NCBI GenBank assembly: GCA_910577835.1
Contig: CAJTOU010000058.1
Location: 1 to 15,526 of the forward strand
DNA: 15,526 bases
From: an uncultured Lachnospiraceae bacterium
GTDB lineage: Bacteria > Bacillota_A > Clostridia > Lachnospirales > Lachnospiraceae
Direction: 5' to 3'
In this document: piece after piece, positions 6,976-13,358 of the stretch
Layout: each line of letters opens with the position of its first letter
Numbering within the stretch: position 1 is the first letter of the stretch
Translations under genes and position numbers: made by a program
Notes under the pieces: model-generated
What the model was told of the DNA's origin: nothing
Databases searched by the model: none
What the model saw: only the letters and a program-made list of their open reading frames with translations

Positions 6976-7362
6976 ATGGAAAAGAATTTAACACAGGGAA
7001 GTATTAAAAAACACTACTTTAGATATCTTGGCGCAGCCTTTGGAGGTTCCATGATTTCCTGTATATACGGGCTGGTGGATGTTGCCGTAGTTGGTCAGTA
7101 TCAGGGTCCGCAGGGTACGGCGGCATTGTCCATTGTAGCGCCAATCTGGACAATTTTGTATAGTTTGGGGATTTTGACCGGCAGCGGAGGTTCTGTCAAA
7201 TATACATATTACAAGGCACAGGGGAAGACCGACGAGGCAAACGCTTGCTTTACCTTGTCCTTGATTCTCACTTCGGTTATAGCGGTAGTCTGTTGGATCG
7301 GACTCACTGTTTTTGATGACCAGCTGCTCCGTCTATTTGGTGCGGATGATATTCTTCTGTAA
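6976..7362 (+). pseudogene. MATE-family efflux transporter, N-terminal 128 residues only
   Basis: The first quarter of a MATE (multi antimicrobial extrusion) pump. It shows MISCIYGLVDVAVVGQYQGP in the first membrane helix region, GSGGSVKYTYYKAQGKTDEA in the conserved second-third helix loop, and a further helix ending at FGADDILL. An ordinary MATE continues there with PLA-type residues into helix 5, but here a TAA follows at once. The next 140 bases show no MATE sequence in any frame, so some 310-330 residues have been deleted rather than shifted out of frame. GGAG sits 5 bases before the ATG. Only three to four of the twelve helices remain, so transport is not possible. Confidence 0.85.
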
Positions 7363-7508
7363 AAAGTAACAGAAGTCTTGCATTGAAGTAAGGAACTGTT
7401 TCTAGGAACGGGGTAAAATTTTAAGGACGGTTTTTCCATTTGCCTCCCTTGAAAGCAAAATATACAGAATAATTGTCAAAGGTTTGGGATATTGTGAAAA
7501 AGAAAATG

Positions 7509-7564
7509 TTGACAAACGAACAGTGTTCGCTTAAAATAGAATTGTTATGAACACTGTTCGTTTG
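7509..7564 (+). promoter_or_regulatory. Promoter with two palindromic TetR-type operators
   Basis: TTGACA (7509-7514), 17-bp spacer, TAAAAT (7532-7537) is a near-perfect sigma-A promoter. Two copies of one palindrome in inverted orientation bracket it: CAAACGAACAGTGTTC (7513-7528) and GAACACTGTTCGTTTG (7549-7564), exact reverse complements over 16 bases. Each contains the internal dyad GAACA-G-TGTTC. One overlaps the -35 and spacer, the other lies just past the transcription start. Ideal for self-repression by the TetR protein encoded next. Confidence 0.8.
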
Positions 7565-7573
7565 GAGGGTAAA

Positions 7574-8161
7574 ATGGCAAAAAAAGGACTTACGAAGGAA
7601 ATCATAGTTAACACAGCATTAGAGCAGATTGAGAAAAATGGATTGTCTGCTTTTTCCCTGCGCAATCTGGCGGCATCCTTGGGCGTACAGGTCTCATCCT
7701 TGTATAATCATATTGAAGGCCAGAGTGATTTGCTGGCTGAGGTTGGAATTTGTGCTGTCAATATGCTGACTGGGCTGGAAGAGGCATCAATTGCAGATAA
7801 GTTACGGGACGAAGCACTGTTTTCACTTGCGAATGCATATCGCCGATTTGCCAGAGAGCATACAGAGCTTTACCGTATTATCATGGGCGTACATACACTT
7901 GACATTCCATTGTTGGAATCGGAGGCTGAAAAGATTGTAAAGCCAATCCTGCGTGTTATTTCCGATTATGGAATAAAAGGAAACCGGCAGATTCATTATC
8001 AGCGCTTGTTAAGGAGTGTCATGCACGGATTCTTTGCACATGAAAATAGTGGCGCTTTTTCTGTTTCTGACATTGATAAGGATGTCAGTTACCGATTTGC
8101 CATTGAATGTGTTGCCATTCGGATGAAAGCGGAGGAGGATGTTACCCATGAAAACAGATAA
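7574..8161 (+). CDS. TetR/AcrR-family repressor with WHG-type C-terminal domain
   Basis: The protein has 195 residues. The helix-turn-helix lies at about residues 8-52: IIVNTALEQIEKNGLSAFSL, then RNLAASLGVQVSSLYNHIEG, the TetR consensus. The C-terminal part, with LLRSVMHGFFAHENSGAFSV, has the His-Gly motif of the TetR_C_33 (WHG) domain. I prefer the ATG at 7574, with GGAGG just upstream, over the ATG at 7547, which falls inside the second operator and lacks a ribosome site. The last 14 bases overlap the start of the following MATE gene, so the two are translationally coupled. It most likely represses itself and that pump through the duplicated palindrome at its promoter. The inducing ligand is unknown. 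Confidence 0.9.
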   Translation: MAKKGLTKEIIVNTALEQIEKNGLSAFSLRNLAASLGVQVSSLYNHIEGQSDLLAEVGICAVNMLTGLEEASIADKLRDEALFSLANAYRRFAREHTELYRIIMGVHTLDIPLLESEAEKIVKPILRVISDYGIKGNRQIHYQRLLRSVMHGFFAHENSGAFSVSDIDKDVSYRFAIECVAIRMKAEEDVTHENR

Positions 8162-9521
8162 TATGGAGCTTTTTGAACGTATGCCGGTTTCAAAGGCGGT
8201 TATAACGCTGATTATCCCCACGGTAATCAGCCAAATCATAACGGTCATTTATAACATGGCGGATACTTTTTTCATCGGCCAGATGAACAATCCGAATCAG
8301 GTGGCGGCTGCGACGCTGGCAATGCCGCCTTTTGTCATGCTTACGGGAATTGCAAATTTGTTTGGAATAGGGGGTTCCAGCCTGATTTCACGGAGTCTTG
8401 GAATCGGAGACAGGAAGAAAGCGAAAAAATGTGCTGTGTTCAGCATATGGAGTGCCGCTGTCGTTTCCTTTTTGTATGGTATTGTAATGTATTTGATACG
8501 TCCGGTTATCTTCCCGTTGCTTGGCACAGATGCGAATACATATGACTATTGCTCCAACTATGTACTATGGACGATTACGATTGGCGGGATTCCTACTGTG
8601 TTGAATGCGTGTCTGGCACACCTTGTCCGGGCAGAAGGGTATTCTAAAGAAGCCAGTTTTGGTGTGGCTTTAGGTGGGATTTTGAATATTATTTTTGATC
8701 CGATTTTGATCTTCCCACTAAAACTTGGTGTGACAGGAGCTGCCATTGCCACGATGCTTTCCAACGTGATTGCTATGACGTATTTTATTTTTCTTTTGCA
8801 TAAAAACACAGAACGGACGGTCATCAAATTTTCTTTACGGGATTATTCCCTGCAGCAGAGGATTCCAAAAGAAATACTGTTTGTTGGTTTTCCGAGTTTT
8901 GTAATGATGCTGATGGGGGTTTTTTCAAATACTGTACTTAATAGGATTGTTGTTTCATACTCCAATCAGGCGATAGCAGGTATGGGGATTGCGAAAAAGA
9001 TTGATATGCTTGCATTTGCCATTGCAAATGGAATGACACAGGGAGTACTTCCGCTAATTGGTTATACTTATGCTGCAAACAAATGGAAGCGTATGCATTC
9101 TGTGATTAAAACGGCATTTATATATAGTGCGGCTGTTGCTCTTGCAGGAGCAGTATTGCTATTTGTCTATGCAGTTCCGGTGGTAAAAGGATTTATTGAC
9201 GATAAAGAGACGGTTGCATACGGTCAACATTTTCTTAGGATTATCTGTATTACTTGCCCGGCAGTTTCTGTAACGATGATGATTATATCTGTTTTTCAGG
9301 CTACCGGGCAAAAAACGAGACCAATAATTCTGTCATTACTGCGTAAGGGCGGGCTGGATATTCCCTTTATGTTCCTTATGAATGCGGCGGCTGGCGCAAA
9401 TGGCATACCGTGGGCAACTCCGATTGCGGACAGCCTTGCGATGGGTATGGCACTGGTTTTGTTTATTCCATATAGAAAACAGCTAAAGGAAACTATGGAG
9501 AATTTTTCGGAGAAAGAATGA
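8148..9521 (+). CDS. MATE-family multidrug efflux transporter (MepA-like)
   Basis: A 457-residue full-length MATE transporter, expected to have twelve membrane helices in two six-helix halves. The N-terminal half has VISQIITVIYNMADTFFIGQ, and GGSSLISRSLGIGDRKKAKK is the conserved loop after helix 2. The second half begins near residue 240, with PKEILFVGFPSFVMMLMGVF and FSNTVLNRIVVSYSNQAIAG. Length and these motifs fit the MepA-like branch, which exports cationic drugs in exchange for Na+ or H+. GGAGGAGG lies 9-10 bases before the ATG at 8148; an upstream in-frame ATG at 8139 is less well placed. Its start overlaps the TetR stop by 14 bases, so it belongs to that operon. I see no clear intrinsic terminator after it. 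Confidence 0.92.
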   Translation: MKTDNMELFERMPVSKAVITLIIPTVISQIITVIYNMADTFFIGQMNNPNQVAAATLAMPPFVMLTGIANLFGIGGSSLISRSLGIGDRKKAKKCAVFSIWSAAVVSFLYGIVMYLIRPVIFPLLGTDANTYDYCSNYVLWTITIGGIPTVLNACLAHLVRAEGYSKEASFGVALGGILNIIFDPILIFPLKLGVTGAAIATMLSNVIAMTYFIFLLHKNTERTVIKFSLRDYSLQQRIPKEILFVGFPSFVMMLMGVFSNTVLNRIVVSYSNQAIAGMGIAKKIDMLAFAIANGMTQGVLPLIGYTYAANKWKRMHSVIKTAFIYSAAVALAGAVLLFVYAVPVVKGFIDDKETVAYGQHFLRIICITCPAVSVTMMIISVFQATGQKTRPIILSLLRKGGLDIPFMFLMNAAAGANGIPWATPIADSLAMGMALVLFIPYRKQLKETMENFSEKE

Positions 9522-9569
9522 CTATGGGATCATATTTTGGTCGTGGAGATGAATATGCCTTGCCTGTTT

Positions 9570-9650
9570 TTAGTTTTGAGCTAAGGCGATAGTATCGTTA
9601 ATATGCTTTTGTATCTGTTCGGGCGTCTCATCAAAGTTATATTTTATCCA
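9570..9650 (-). pseudogene. Possible C-terminal fossil of an unknown gene
   Basis: The minus strand from 9650 reads WIKYNFDETPEQIQKHINDT and IALAQN before a stop at 9570. The 26 residues have a natural soluble-helix composition, unlike the surrounding noise frames, and there is a stop immediately upstream, no start codon and no ribosome site. It may be the tail of a gene lost by deletion. I cannot name the family. The rest of 9522-9702 holds nothing recognisable. Confidence 0.25.
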
Positions 9651-9702
9651 TTAATAAATGATTCCGAAATATCCATTACTGTGTATGGAAATTTGCGAAT
9701 AA

Positions 9703-9934
9703 ATGAGGTATAAGCAGCTTGCCAAGGCAAACTTTTATGCAAGGGAGAACGGTTTTGTTGAATGCTAGTGAAACGACAAAACGGCTCGAACTGGATGCGT
9801 ATGCGAGGTTCAAATATGACAAGTCGCAGGATGCGGATGCAGGTATTATCAAAAGGGTTAAGGAACTGGCAGAAAGTAATAAAGTAAATCTATTTATAAA
9901 TCCACAAAGCAGAAAAGCTACCACACAAGGGTAA
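9703..9934 (+). pseudogene. Small unknown gene, possibly frameshifted
   Basis: Two overlapping frames have gene-like composition. From an ATG at 9703: MRYKQLAKANFYARENGFVEC, stop at 9766-9768. In a second frame, continuing to 9934: ASETTKRLELDAYARFKYDK, then SQDADAGIIKRVKELAESNK, then VNLFINPQSRKATTQG. The switch around 9760 suggests one protein of about 75 residues broken by a frameshift. Alternatively the second frame alone is an intact protein of about 60 residues starting at TTG 9755, with GGGAGA 6 bases upstream. The stop lies next to the DUF6508 gene. I do not recognise the family; the charged helical tail resembles small cargo proteins of integrative elements, but that is only an impression. 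Confidence 0.4.
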
Positions 9935-9950
9935 AATGGAGAAGATAAAA

Positions 9951-10364
9951 ATGTATGAAGAACTTACAGAGATTTTAGGAGAATTTCCGCAGGGGGAATA
10001 TGGACATTGGATAATGGATTATGAAAATGATGAGAGTCCAGAACACCCAATCCAGATGCCTTTTGTATCATATTCAGGACTTGTGAGAAAATTCATGGAT
10101 GCGGTGTTCTCATTTGCAAAAAATCATCCGGAATACGGCCTGAACCAATATAGAAATATTCTGAAACAGAACGGGATTGAGTGGGGGAGTGCCTCCATGG
10201 ATGCCGTGGATGTTTCGGACAAGGGTGGGATATGTGTCATGGCCCTCCTGTTGGGTGCGGTCAGGGCGGAAAGGTTCTGTGATGGGGTGCTGCTTGGTTT
10301 CTTCCAAAAAGGGAGTATACAGAGGTGGCTGGAGCGCCTGAAAGAGATTGACGGGGAAACATAG
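9951..10364 (+). CDS. DUF6508 domain-containing protein
   Basis: A 137-residue soluble protein that I recognise as DUF6508. Supporting stretches are PEHPIQMPFVSYSGLVRKFM at about 26-45, NPEYGL-like HPEYGLNQYRNIL, GIEWGSASMDAVDVSDKGGI, and the C-terminal LLGAVRAERFCDGVLLGFFQ, then KGSIQRWLERLKEID. The function of the family is unknown; members are common in genomic islands and near mobile elements of clostridia. Start: the ATG at 9951 has GGAG 9 bases upstream. An in-frame ATG at 9936, five codons earlier, has only a weak AAGG. The gene follows the small unknown reading frame by 16 bases and may be co-transcribed. The family name is from memory; a profile search would settle it. Confidence 0.75.
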   Translation: MYEELTEILGEFPQGEYGHWIMDYENDESPEHPIQMPFVSYSGLVRKFMDAVFSFAKNHPEYGLNQYRNILKQNGIEWGSASMDAVDVSDKGGICVMALLLGAVRAERFCDGVLLGFFQKGSIQRWLERLKEIDGET

Positions 10365-10388
10365 GCAAAAGTGATAAGATAATTAAAA

Positions 10389-10410
10389 AACAACTTCCGG
10401 TTGTTATACT
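10389..10410 (+). promoter_or_regulatory. Possible promoter with inverted repeat upstream of GNAT gene
   Basis: AACAAC (10389-10394) and GTTGTT (10400-10405) form a 6-bp inverted repeat, overlapping TATACT (10405-10410), a plausible -10. No good -35 lies at the correct distance, only an AT-rich ATTAAA. A regulator site or a terminator for DUF6508 is possible, but the T-run is missing. Confidence 0.3.
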
Positions 10411-10439
10411 GGAAAATTGGAATTTAGGAGGATAAAAAT

Positions 10440-10892
10440 ATGAGTGAATATACCTATATTACTTTAAGACAAAGCCCCCAATTAAAAGAACAAGCTGCCA
10501 TGTGGTTTCATAATAAGTGGGAAGTTCCACAAGAAGCTTATCTTGAATGTATGGAAGCTTATCTTAATAATGAAACAGAATATGGCTGGTATCTTTGCTT
10601 AGATGGAGACAAAATTGCAGGAGGCCTCGGGGTTATTGAAAATGATTTTCATAACAGAAGAGACCTTACTCCCAATGTATGTGCAGTATATACAGAAAAG
10701 GAATATCGCTGTCAGGGAATTGCAGGACATTTACTTGATATAGCTGTGGAGGATATGAGGTCAAAAGGGATAACGCCAATCTATTTGATCACTGACCATA
10801 CAAGTTTTTATGAAAGATATGGCTGGGAATTTTTATGCATGGTTCAGGGGAATGGCGACCCTGATATGACGAGAATGTATATCCATAGATAA
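10440..10892 (+). CDS. GNAT-family N-acetyltransferase
   Basis: A 150-residue single-domain GNAT protein that transfers an acetyl group from acetyl-CoA to an unknown amine. The acetyl-CoA motif A is EYRCQGIAGHLLDIA at about 81-95, which matches the R/Q-x-x-G-x-G/A pattern. The preceding strand is LTPNVCAVYTEK and the late motif B reads TSFYERYGWEFL. The N-terminal region AAMWFHNKWEVPQEAYLECM is not conserved among GNATs and may hold substrate specificity. The start is fixed by AGGAGG 8 bases upstream. It is followed 19 bases later by the RibD/DHFR-like reductase on the same strand, so these two likely form an operon. Resistance or detoxification is possible but not shown. Confidence 0.88.
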   Translation: MSEYTYITLRQSPQLKEQAAMWFHNKWEVPQEAYLECMEAYLNNETEYGWYLCLDGDKIAGGLGVIENDFHNRRDLTPNVCAVYTEKEYRCQGIAGHLLDIAVEDMRSKGITPIYLITDHTSFYERYGWEFLCMVQGNGDPDMTRMYIHR

Positions 10893-10911
10893 CGTAATGA
10901 GGTAAATTGGT

Positions 10912-11466
10912 ATGAGAAAGATTGTTTTATTTATTGCAATGAGTCTTGATGGTTACATTGCGGATAGCCGTGGTGGAGTAGACTGGTTAAATGGACAAGA
11001 CCGCGATAGTGAAAATATTGATGTGTATTCCGAATTTGTGAAAAATATTGATACAATTTTAATGGGATGGAACACATACTATCAGGTTACTACGGAACTT
11101 TCGCCAACAGAATGGATATACAGTGATTTTACAACTTATGTAATCACGCACAACGAGATAAGTTCCACAGAACAAATCCGTTTTATAAATGAAAATCCTA
11201 TTGATGTGGTGGAAAAATTAAAATCAAAGGACGGAAAAAATATTTGGATTTGTGGTGGGGCGAATTTGGTCCAACAGTTAATGCATAATGATTTGATTGA
11301 CCAATATTATATTTCTGTCATTCCAACTCTTTTAGGCTCTGGTATTCGACTGTTTGGAAATCTGAAAAACGAAATAAAGCTGAAATTGCTTAAAACGCAA
11401 ACATACAATGGAATAACAGATTTGGTTTATATACGTAGAACACGTTCGGTTGATAGGGATGATTAA
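10912..11466 (+). CDS. Dihydrofolate reductase family (RibD C-terminal-like) protein
   Basis: A 184-residue protein of the RibD_C/DHFR-like fold, related to B. subtilis YwjB/YyaP-type proteins. The N-terminus reads MRKIVLFIAMSLDGYIADSR, then GGVDWL, the signature of the group. TILMGWNTYYQV matches the TILMGRxTY motif with Trp in place of the usual Arg. The nucleotide-binding IWICGGANLVQQLMHNDLID (about 114-133) and ISVIPTLLGSGIRLF (about 139) are conserved. NAD(P)H-dependent reductase activity is expected; the substrate is unknown and it is unlikely to be the housekeeping dihydrofolate reductase. GAGG lies 9 bases upstream of the ATG. It probably shares a transcript with the GNAT gene, ending at the hairpin at 11541-11580. 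Confidence 0.88.
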   Translation: MRKIVLFIAMSLDGYIADSRGGVDWLNGQDRDSENIDVYSEFVKNIDTILMGWNTYYQVTTELSPTEWIYSDFTTYVITHNEISSTEQIRFINENPIDVVEKLKSKDGKNIWICGGANLVQQLMHNDLIDQYYISVIPTLLGSGIRLFGNLKNEIKLKLLKTQTYNGITDLVYIRRTRSVDRDD

Positions 11467-11540
11467 GAAATTGCAATAATCTTTTGGGTGCAAATTTTAA
11501 CGATAGGAATTCCTGGTGCATTTATTAAAAAGTAGGAATC

Positions 11541-11580
11541 AAGATTCGGAAAGCAGAAATTGTATTTTCGAATCTTTTTT
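11541..11580 (+). terminator. Intrinsic terminator after GNAT-reductase operon
   Basis: AAGATTCG (11541-11548) pairs perfectly with CGAATCTT (11569-11576), and the pairing extends weakly into the A-rich and T-rich arms of the loop. Six T follow at the 3' side (11575-11580). It is 74 bases past the reductase stop codon. Confidence 0.7.
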
Positions 11581-11647
11581 ATTCCGAAAAATATTGTTCC
11601 GAAAAAGGGGATACAATGTTTTGGAAAGCGAGGGTTACAATTTATAT

Positions 11648-12273
11648 ATGACGGTAAAACAGGCTGCAAAGAAATAGGGGATTTCCGACAGGCGTGTGCG
11701 CATATTATGCGCAGAAGGCAAAGTTTCCGGTGTCACCCGTGAAGGTCGCAGTTGGATGATTCCAGCAGACGCGAGAAAACCAGAAGATGGACGGTTTAAA
11801 GTAACAGAAAGTTTACTAACAGTTATAGAAAGGGAATACGCTGGCTGTATGTTAATGGGATTCCTCAGAATAGTAAGGATGGCGTTGTAGAAAGAGGAGC
11901 TTTATCTTCTGAAGATGCCGAATACCTTATCCAAAATAATCTTCTTGTGAAATCAGGAGATGATTATAAACTGAATTTTGCCTGCTTTACCGAAGAACAG
12001 TTTGAGGAATTTATTTCTTTGTTTCATATAAGTGATGAACATCTTGACAATTTATTGGCTGAATGGATTATTGCTGTCAGAAAAAACTTTGTAAGGTTTG
12101 TTCCTGTCCGTCTGGAGGCTCAGATTAATCAATGGGTTTCAACATATCTGTTTCAGATTGTCGGGTATGTGATAGACGAACTCATTCGCAGAGGGACATT
12201 GAGAAAGCCTGATTTCAATAAGCCGTTGACAAATGGCGTATTTTATGTGGAAGGAGGATTTATTGACCCATAA
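11648..12273 (+). pseudogene. Helix-turn-helix protein broken by a nonsense codon and a frameshift
   Basis: From ATG 11648: MTVKQAAKK, stop TAG (11675-11677), GISDRRVRILCAEGKVSGVT, then REGRSWMIPADARKPEDGRF. This is the excisionase-like helix-turn-helix that heads many clostridial Fic-family and related proteins, where Trp (TGG) normally precedes GIS; a TGG to TAG change explains the stop. Near 11805-11825 the coding sense moves to another frame: FTNSYRKGIRWLYVNGIPQN, SKDGVVERGALSSEDAEYLI, and so on to PLTNGVFYVEGGFIDP at 12273. That second part (about 150 residues) is uninterrupted and looks like a helical regulator or effector domain I cannot name. Whether both parts were once one gene, or a deletion joined two genes, is unclear. 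No good ribosome site precedes the second part. Confidence 0.65.
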
Positions 12274-12288
12274 TGTAAAGTATCGTTT

Positions 12289-12328
12289 TTTGCTAAAATA
12301 TATTAAAGAAGATAAATAGCAAATTTTT
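12289..12328 (+). terminator. Probable intrinsic terminator between converging genes
   Basis: TTTGCTA (12289-12295) pairs with TAGCAAA (12317-12323), followed by five T (12324-12328) on the plus strand. The loop is 21 bases long and AT-rich, so the structure is modest. It is placed to end transcription from the broken helix-turn-helix gene before the converging MerR gene. Confidence 0.45.
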
Positions 12329-12345
12329 GAGTTAGGAAAGAATTT

Positions 12346-13164
12346 TTATGACAAGATTGGAATTTCAATCTGCACAATATAATCCTCAATCCGCTCAATC
12401 ACAGTTTCGTTTATTCCTTTTTCATAGGAAAAATCATACAGCGTCAGACCATGCTTGTCAGCATATTTTAAAATTTCCTGATACCGCAGAGGCAGTTCGT
12501 TCCAGTCGCCCTTATGAAAAGCTCTTAAGTATTTTCCACCGGGCTGTATGTGCAGTCCGGTTTTCTGAGTGAGAAAAGGAATTTCAATAAACAGCTTGGA
12601 ATAATTATCAAAATTGCCATTTAACAGGTTCGGAACAGAAATCATAGAGCCATAAGACGCATCGTGAAGGCGTCCAAGCTGATATTTTGCTGTTTCCGAC
12701 GTAATCATTTCTACTTCTTTTTCAAAAGAAATATGTTTGTCTATATCTATTGTCACAAGACAGCGTTTTTTATTTTCTACAATACGGATTTCTGATAAGT
12801 CCATTGTCAGTAAAGTAACCATATTTTGATGGTGGTTGCATAGAGTTTTTCTGACTGCCTGCAGATGAAGAATCGTTTTATCCAAATCTGATATTTTTTC
12901 GCTCAAAAGACATTTCAGGTTTTCAGCAGAACGGTTTTGCATAAAACTTTGTATTTCGCTAATAGATATATCCAGCTCTCGCAGTAGCAAAATCGTTTCT
13001 AGGACGGAGCTTTGGTGATAATTATAGTAGCGGTAACCGTTTTCCGGATTGATAATAGCAGGTTTAAACAGTCCAATTTCATCATACCACATCAAAGTTT
13101 TTTTATTAATTCCATGCATGGCCGCAAACTGACCAATGGTAAGAAACTTCTCTTTTTCATTCAT
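12346..13164 (-). CDS. MerR-family transcriptional activator with effector-binding domain
   Basis: The protein has 272 residues. The N-terminal MerR DNA-binding domain is FLTIGQFAAMHGINKKTLMW, then YDEIGLFKPAIINPENGYRY and YNYHQ, with the two helix-turn-helix units and wing. A long dimerisation helix follows (about 75-120). The C-terminal domain of about 150 residues resembles the multidrug-binding (BmrR/GyrI-like) domain: KCLVTIDI-like strands, PGGKYLRAFHKGDWNELPLR and YEKGINETVIERIEDYIVQI. The ATG at 13164 has AAGGA upstream; an earlier in-frame TTG at 13191 is not needed. It is divergent from the third MATE gene, whose promoter has the MerR-type spacer, so direct drug-induced activation of that pump is the expected role. 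Confidence 0.9.
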   Translation of the reverse strand: MNEKEKFLTIGQFAAMHGINKKTLMWYDEIGLFKPAIINPENGYRYYNYHQSSVLETILLLRELDISISEIQSFMQNRSAENLKCLLSEKISDLDKTILHLQAVRKTLCNHHQNMVTLLTMDLSEIRIVENKKRCLVTIDIDKHISFEKEVEMITSETAKYQLGRLHDASYGSMISVPNLLNGNFDNYSKLFIEIPFLTQKTGLHIQPGGKYLRAFHKGDWNELPLRYQEILKYADKHGLTLYDFSYEKGINETVIERIEDYIVQIEIPILS

Positions 13165-13247
13165 TTTTCTATATTCCTTTCCAATACACAAATAAGCTTT
13201 AAAAGATTATCAAGTTTTTCAAATTTTTGTATTTTTTTCATTCCCTC

Positions 13248-13278
13248 TTGACCGTACTGCAACTGTATGGTTTATGAT
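13248..13278 (+). promoter_or_regulatory. MerR-type promoter of the third MATE gene (19-bp spacer with internal dyad)
   Basis: TTGACC (13248-13253) and TATGAT (13273-13278) are separated by 19 bases, two more than normal. An imperfect dyad ACCGTAC (13251-13257), 7 bases, GTATGGT (13265-13271), with one mismatch, lies across the spacer. Overlong spacers with a central dyad are the defining feature of promoters activated by MerR-family proteins, which untwist the DNA. Transcription should start near 13285, giving a leader of about 74 bases. Confidence 0.8.
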
Positions 13279-13285
13279 AAATATT

Positions 13286-13326
13286 ATCAGCAAAAGGCTG
13301 ATTTGTATAAAGATACTATATACAAA
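13286..13326 (+). promoter_or_regulatory. Two adjacent hairpins in the MATE mRNA leader
   Basis: ATCAGC (13286-13291), loop AAAAG, GCTGAT (13297-13302), then TTTGTATA (13302-13309) pairing with TATACAAA (13319-13326) across a 9-base loop. Both are perfect and begin at or near the predicted transcript start. They may stabilise the 5' end or tune translation; neither is followed by a T-run. Confidence 0.4.
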
Positions 13327-13358
13327 AAAGAAAAGCAAGTCAAAAGGAGAAAAAATCT

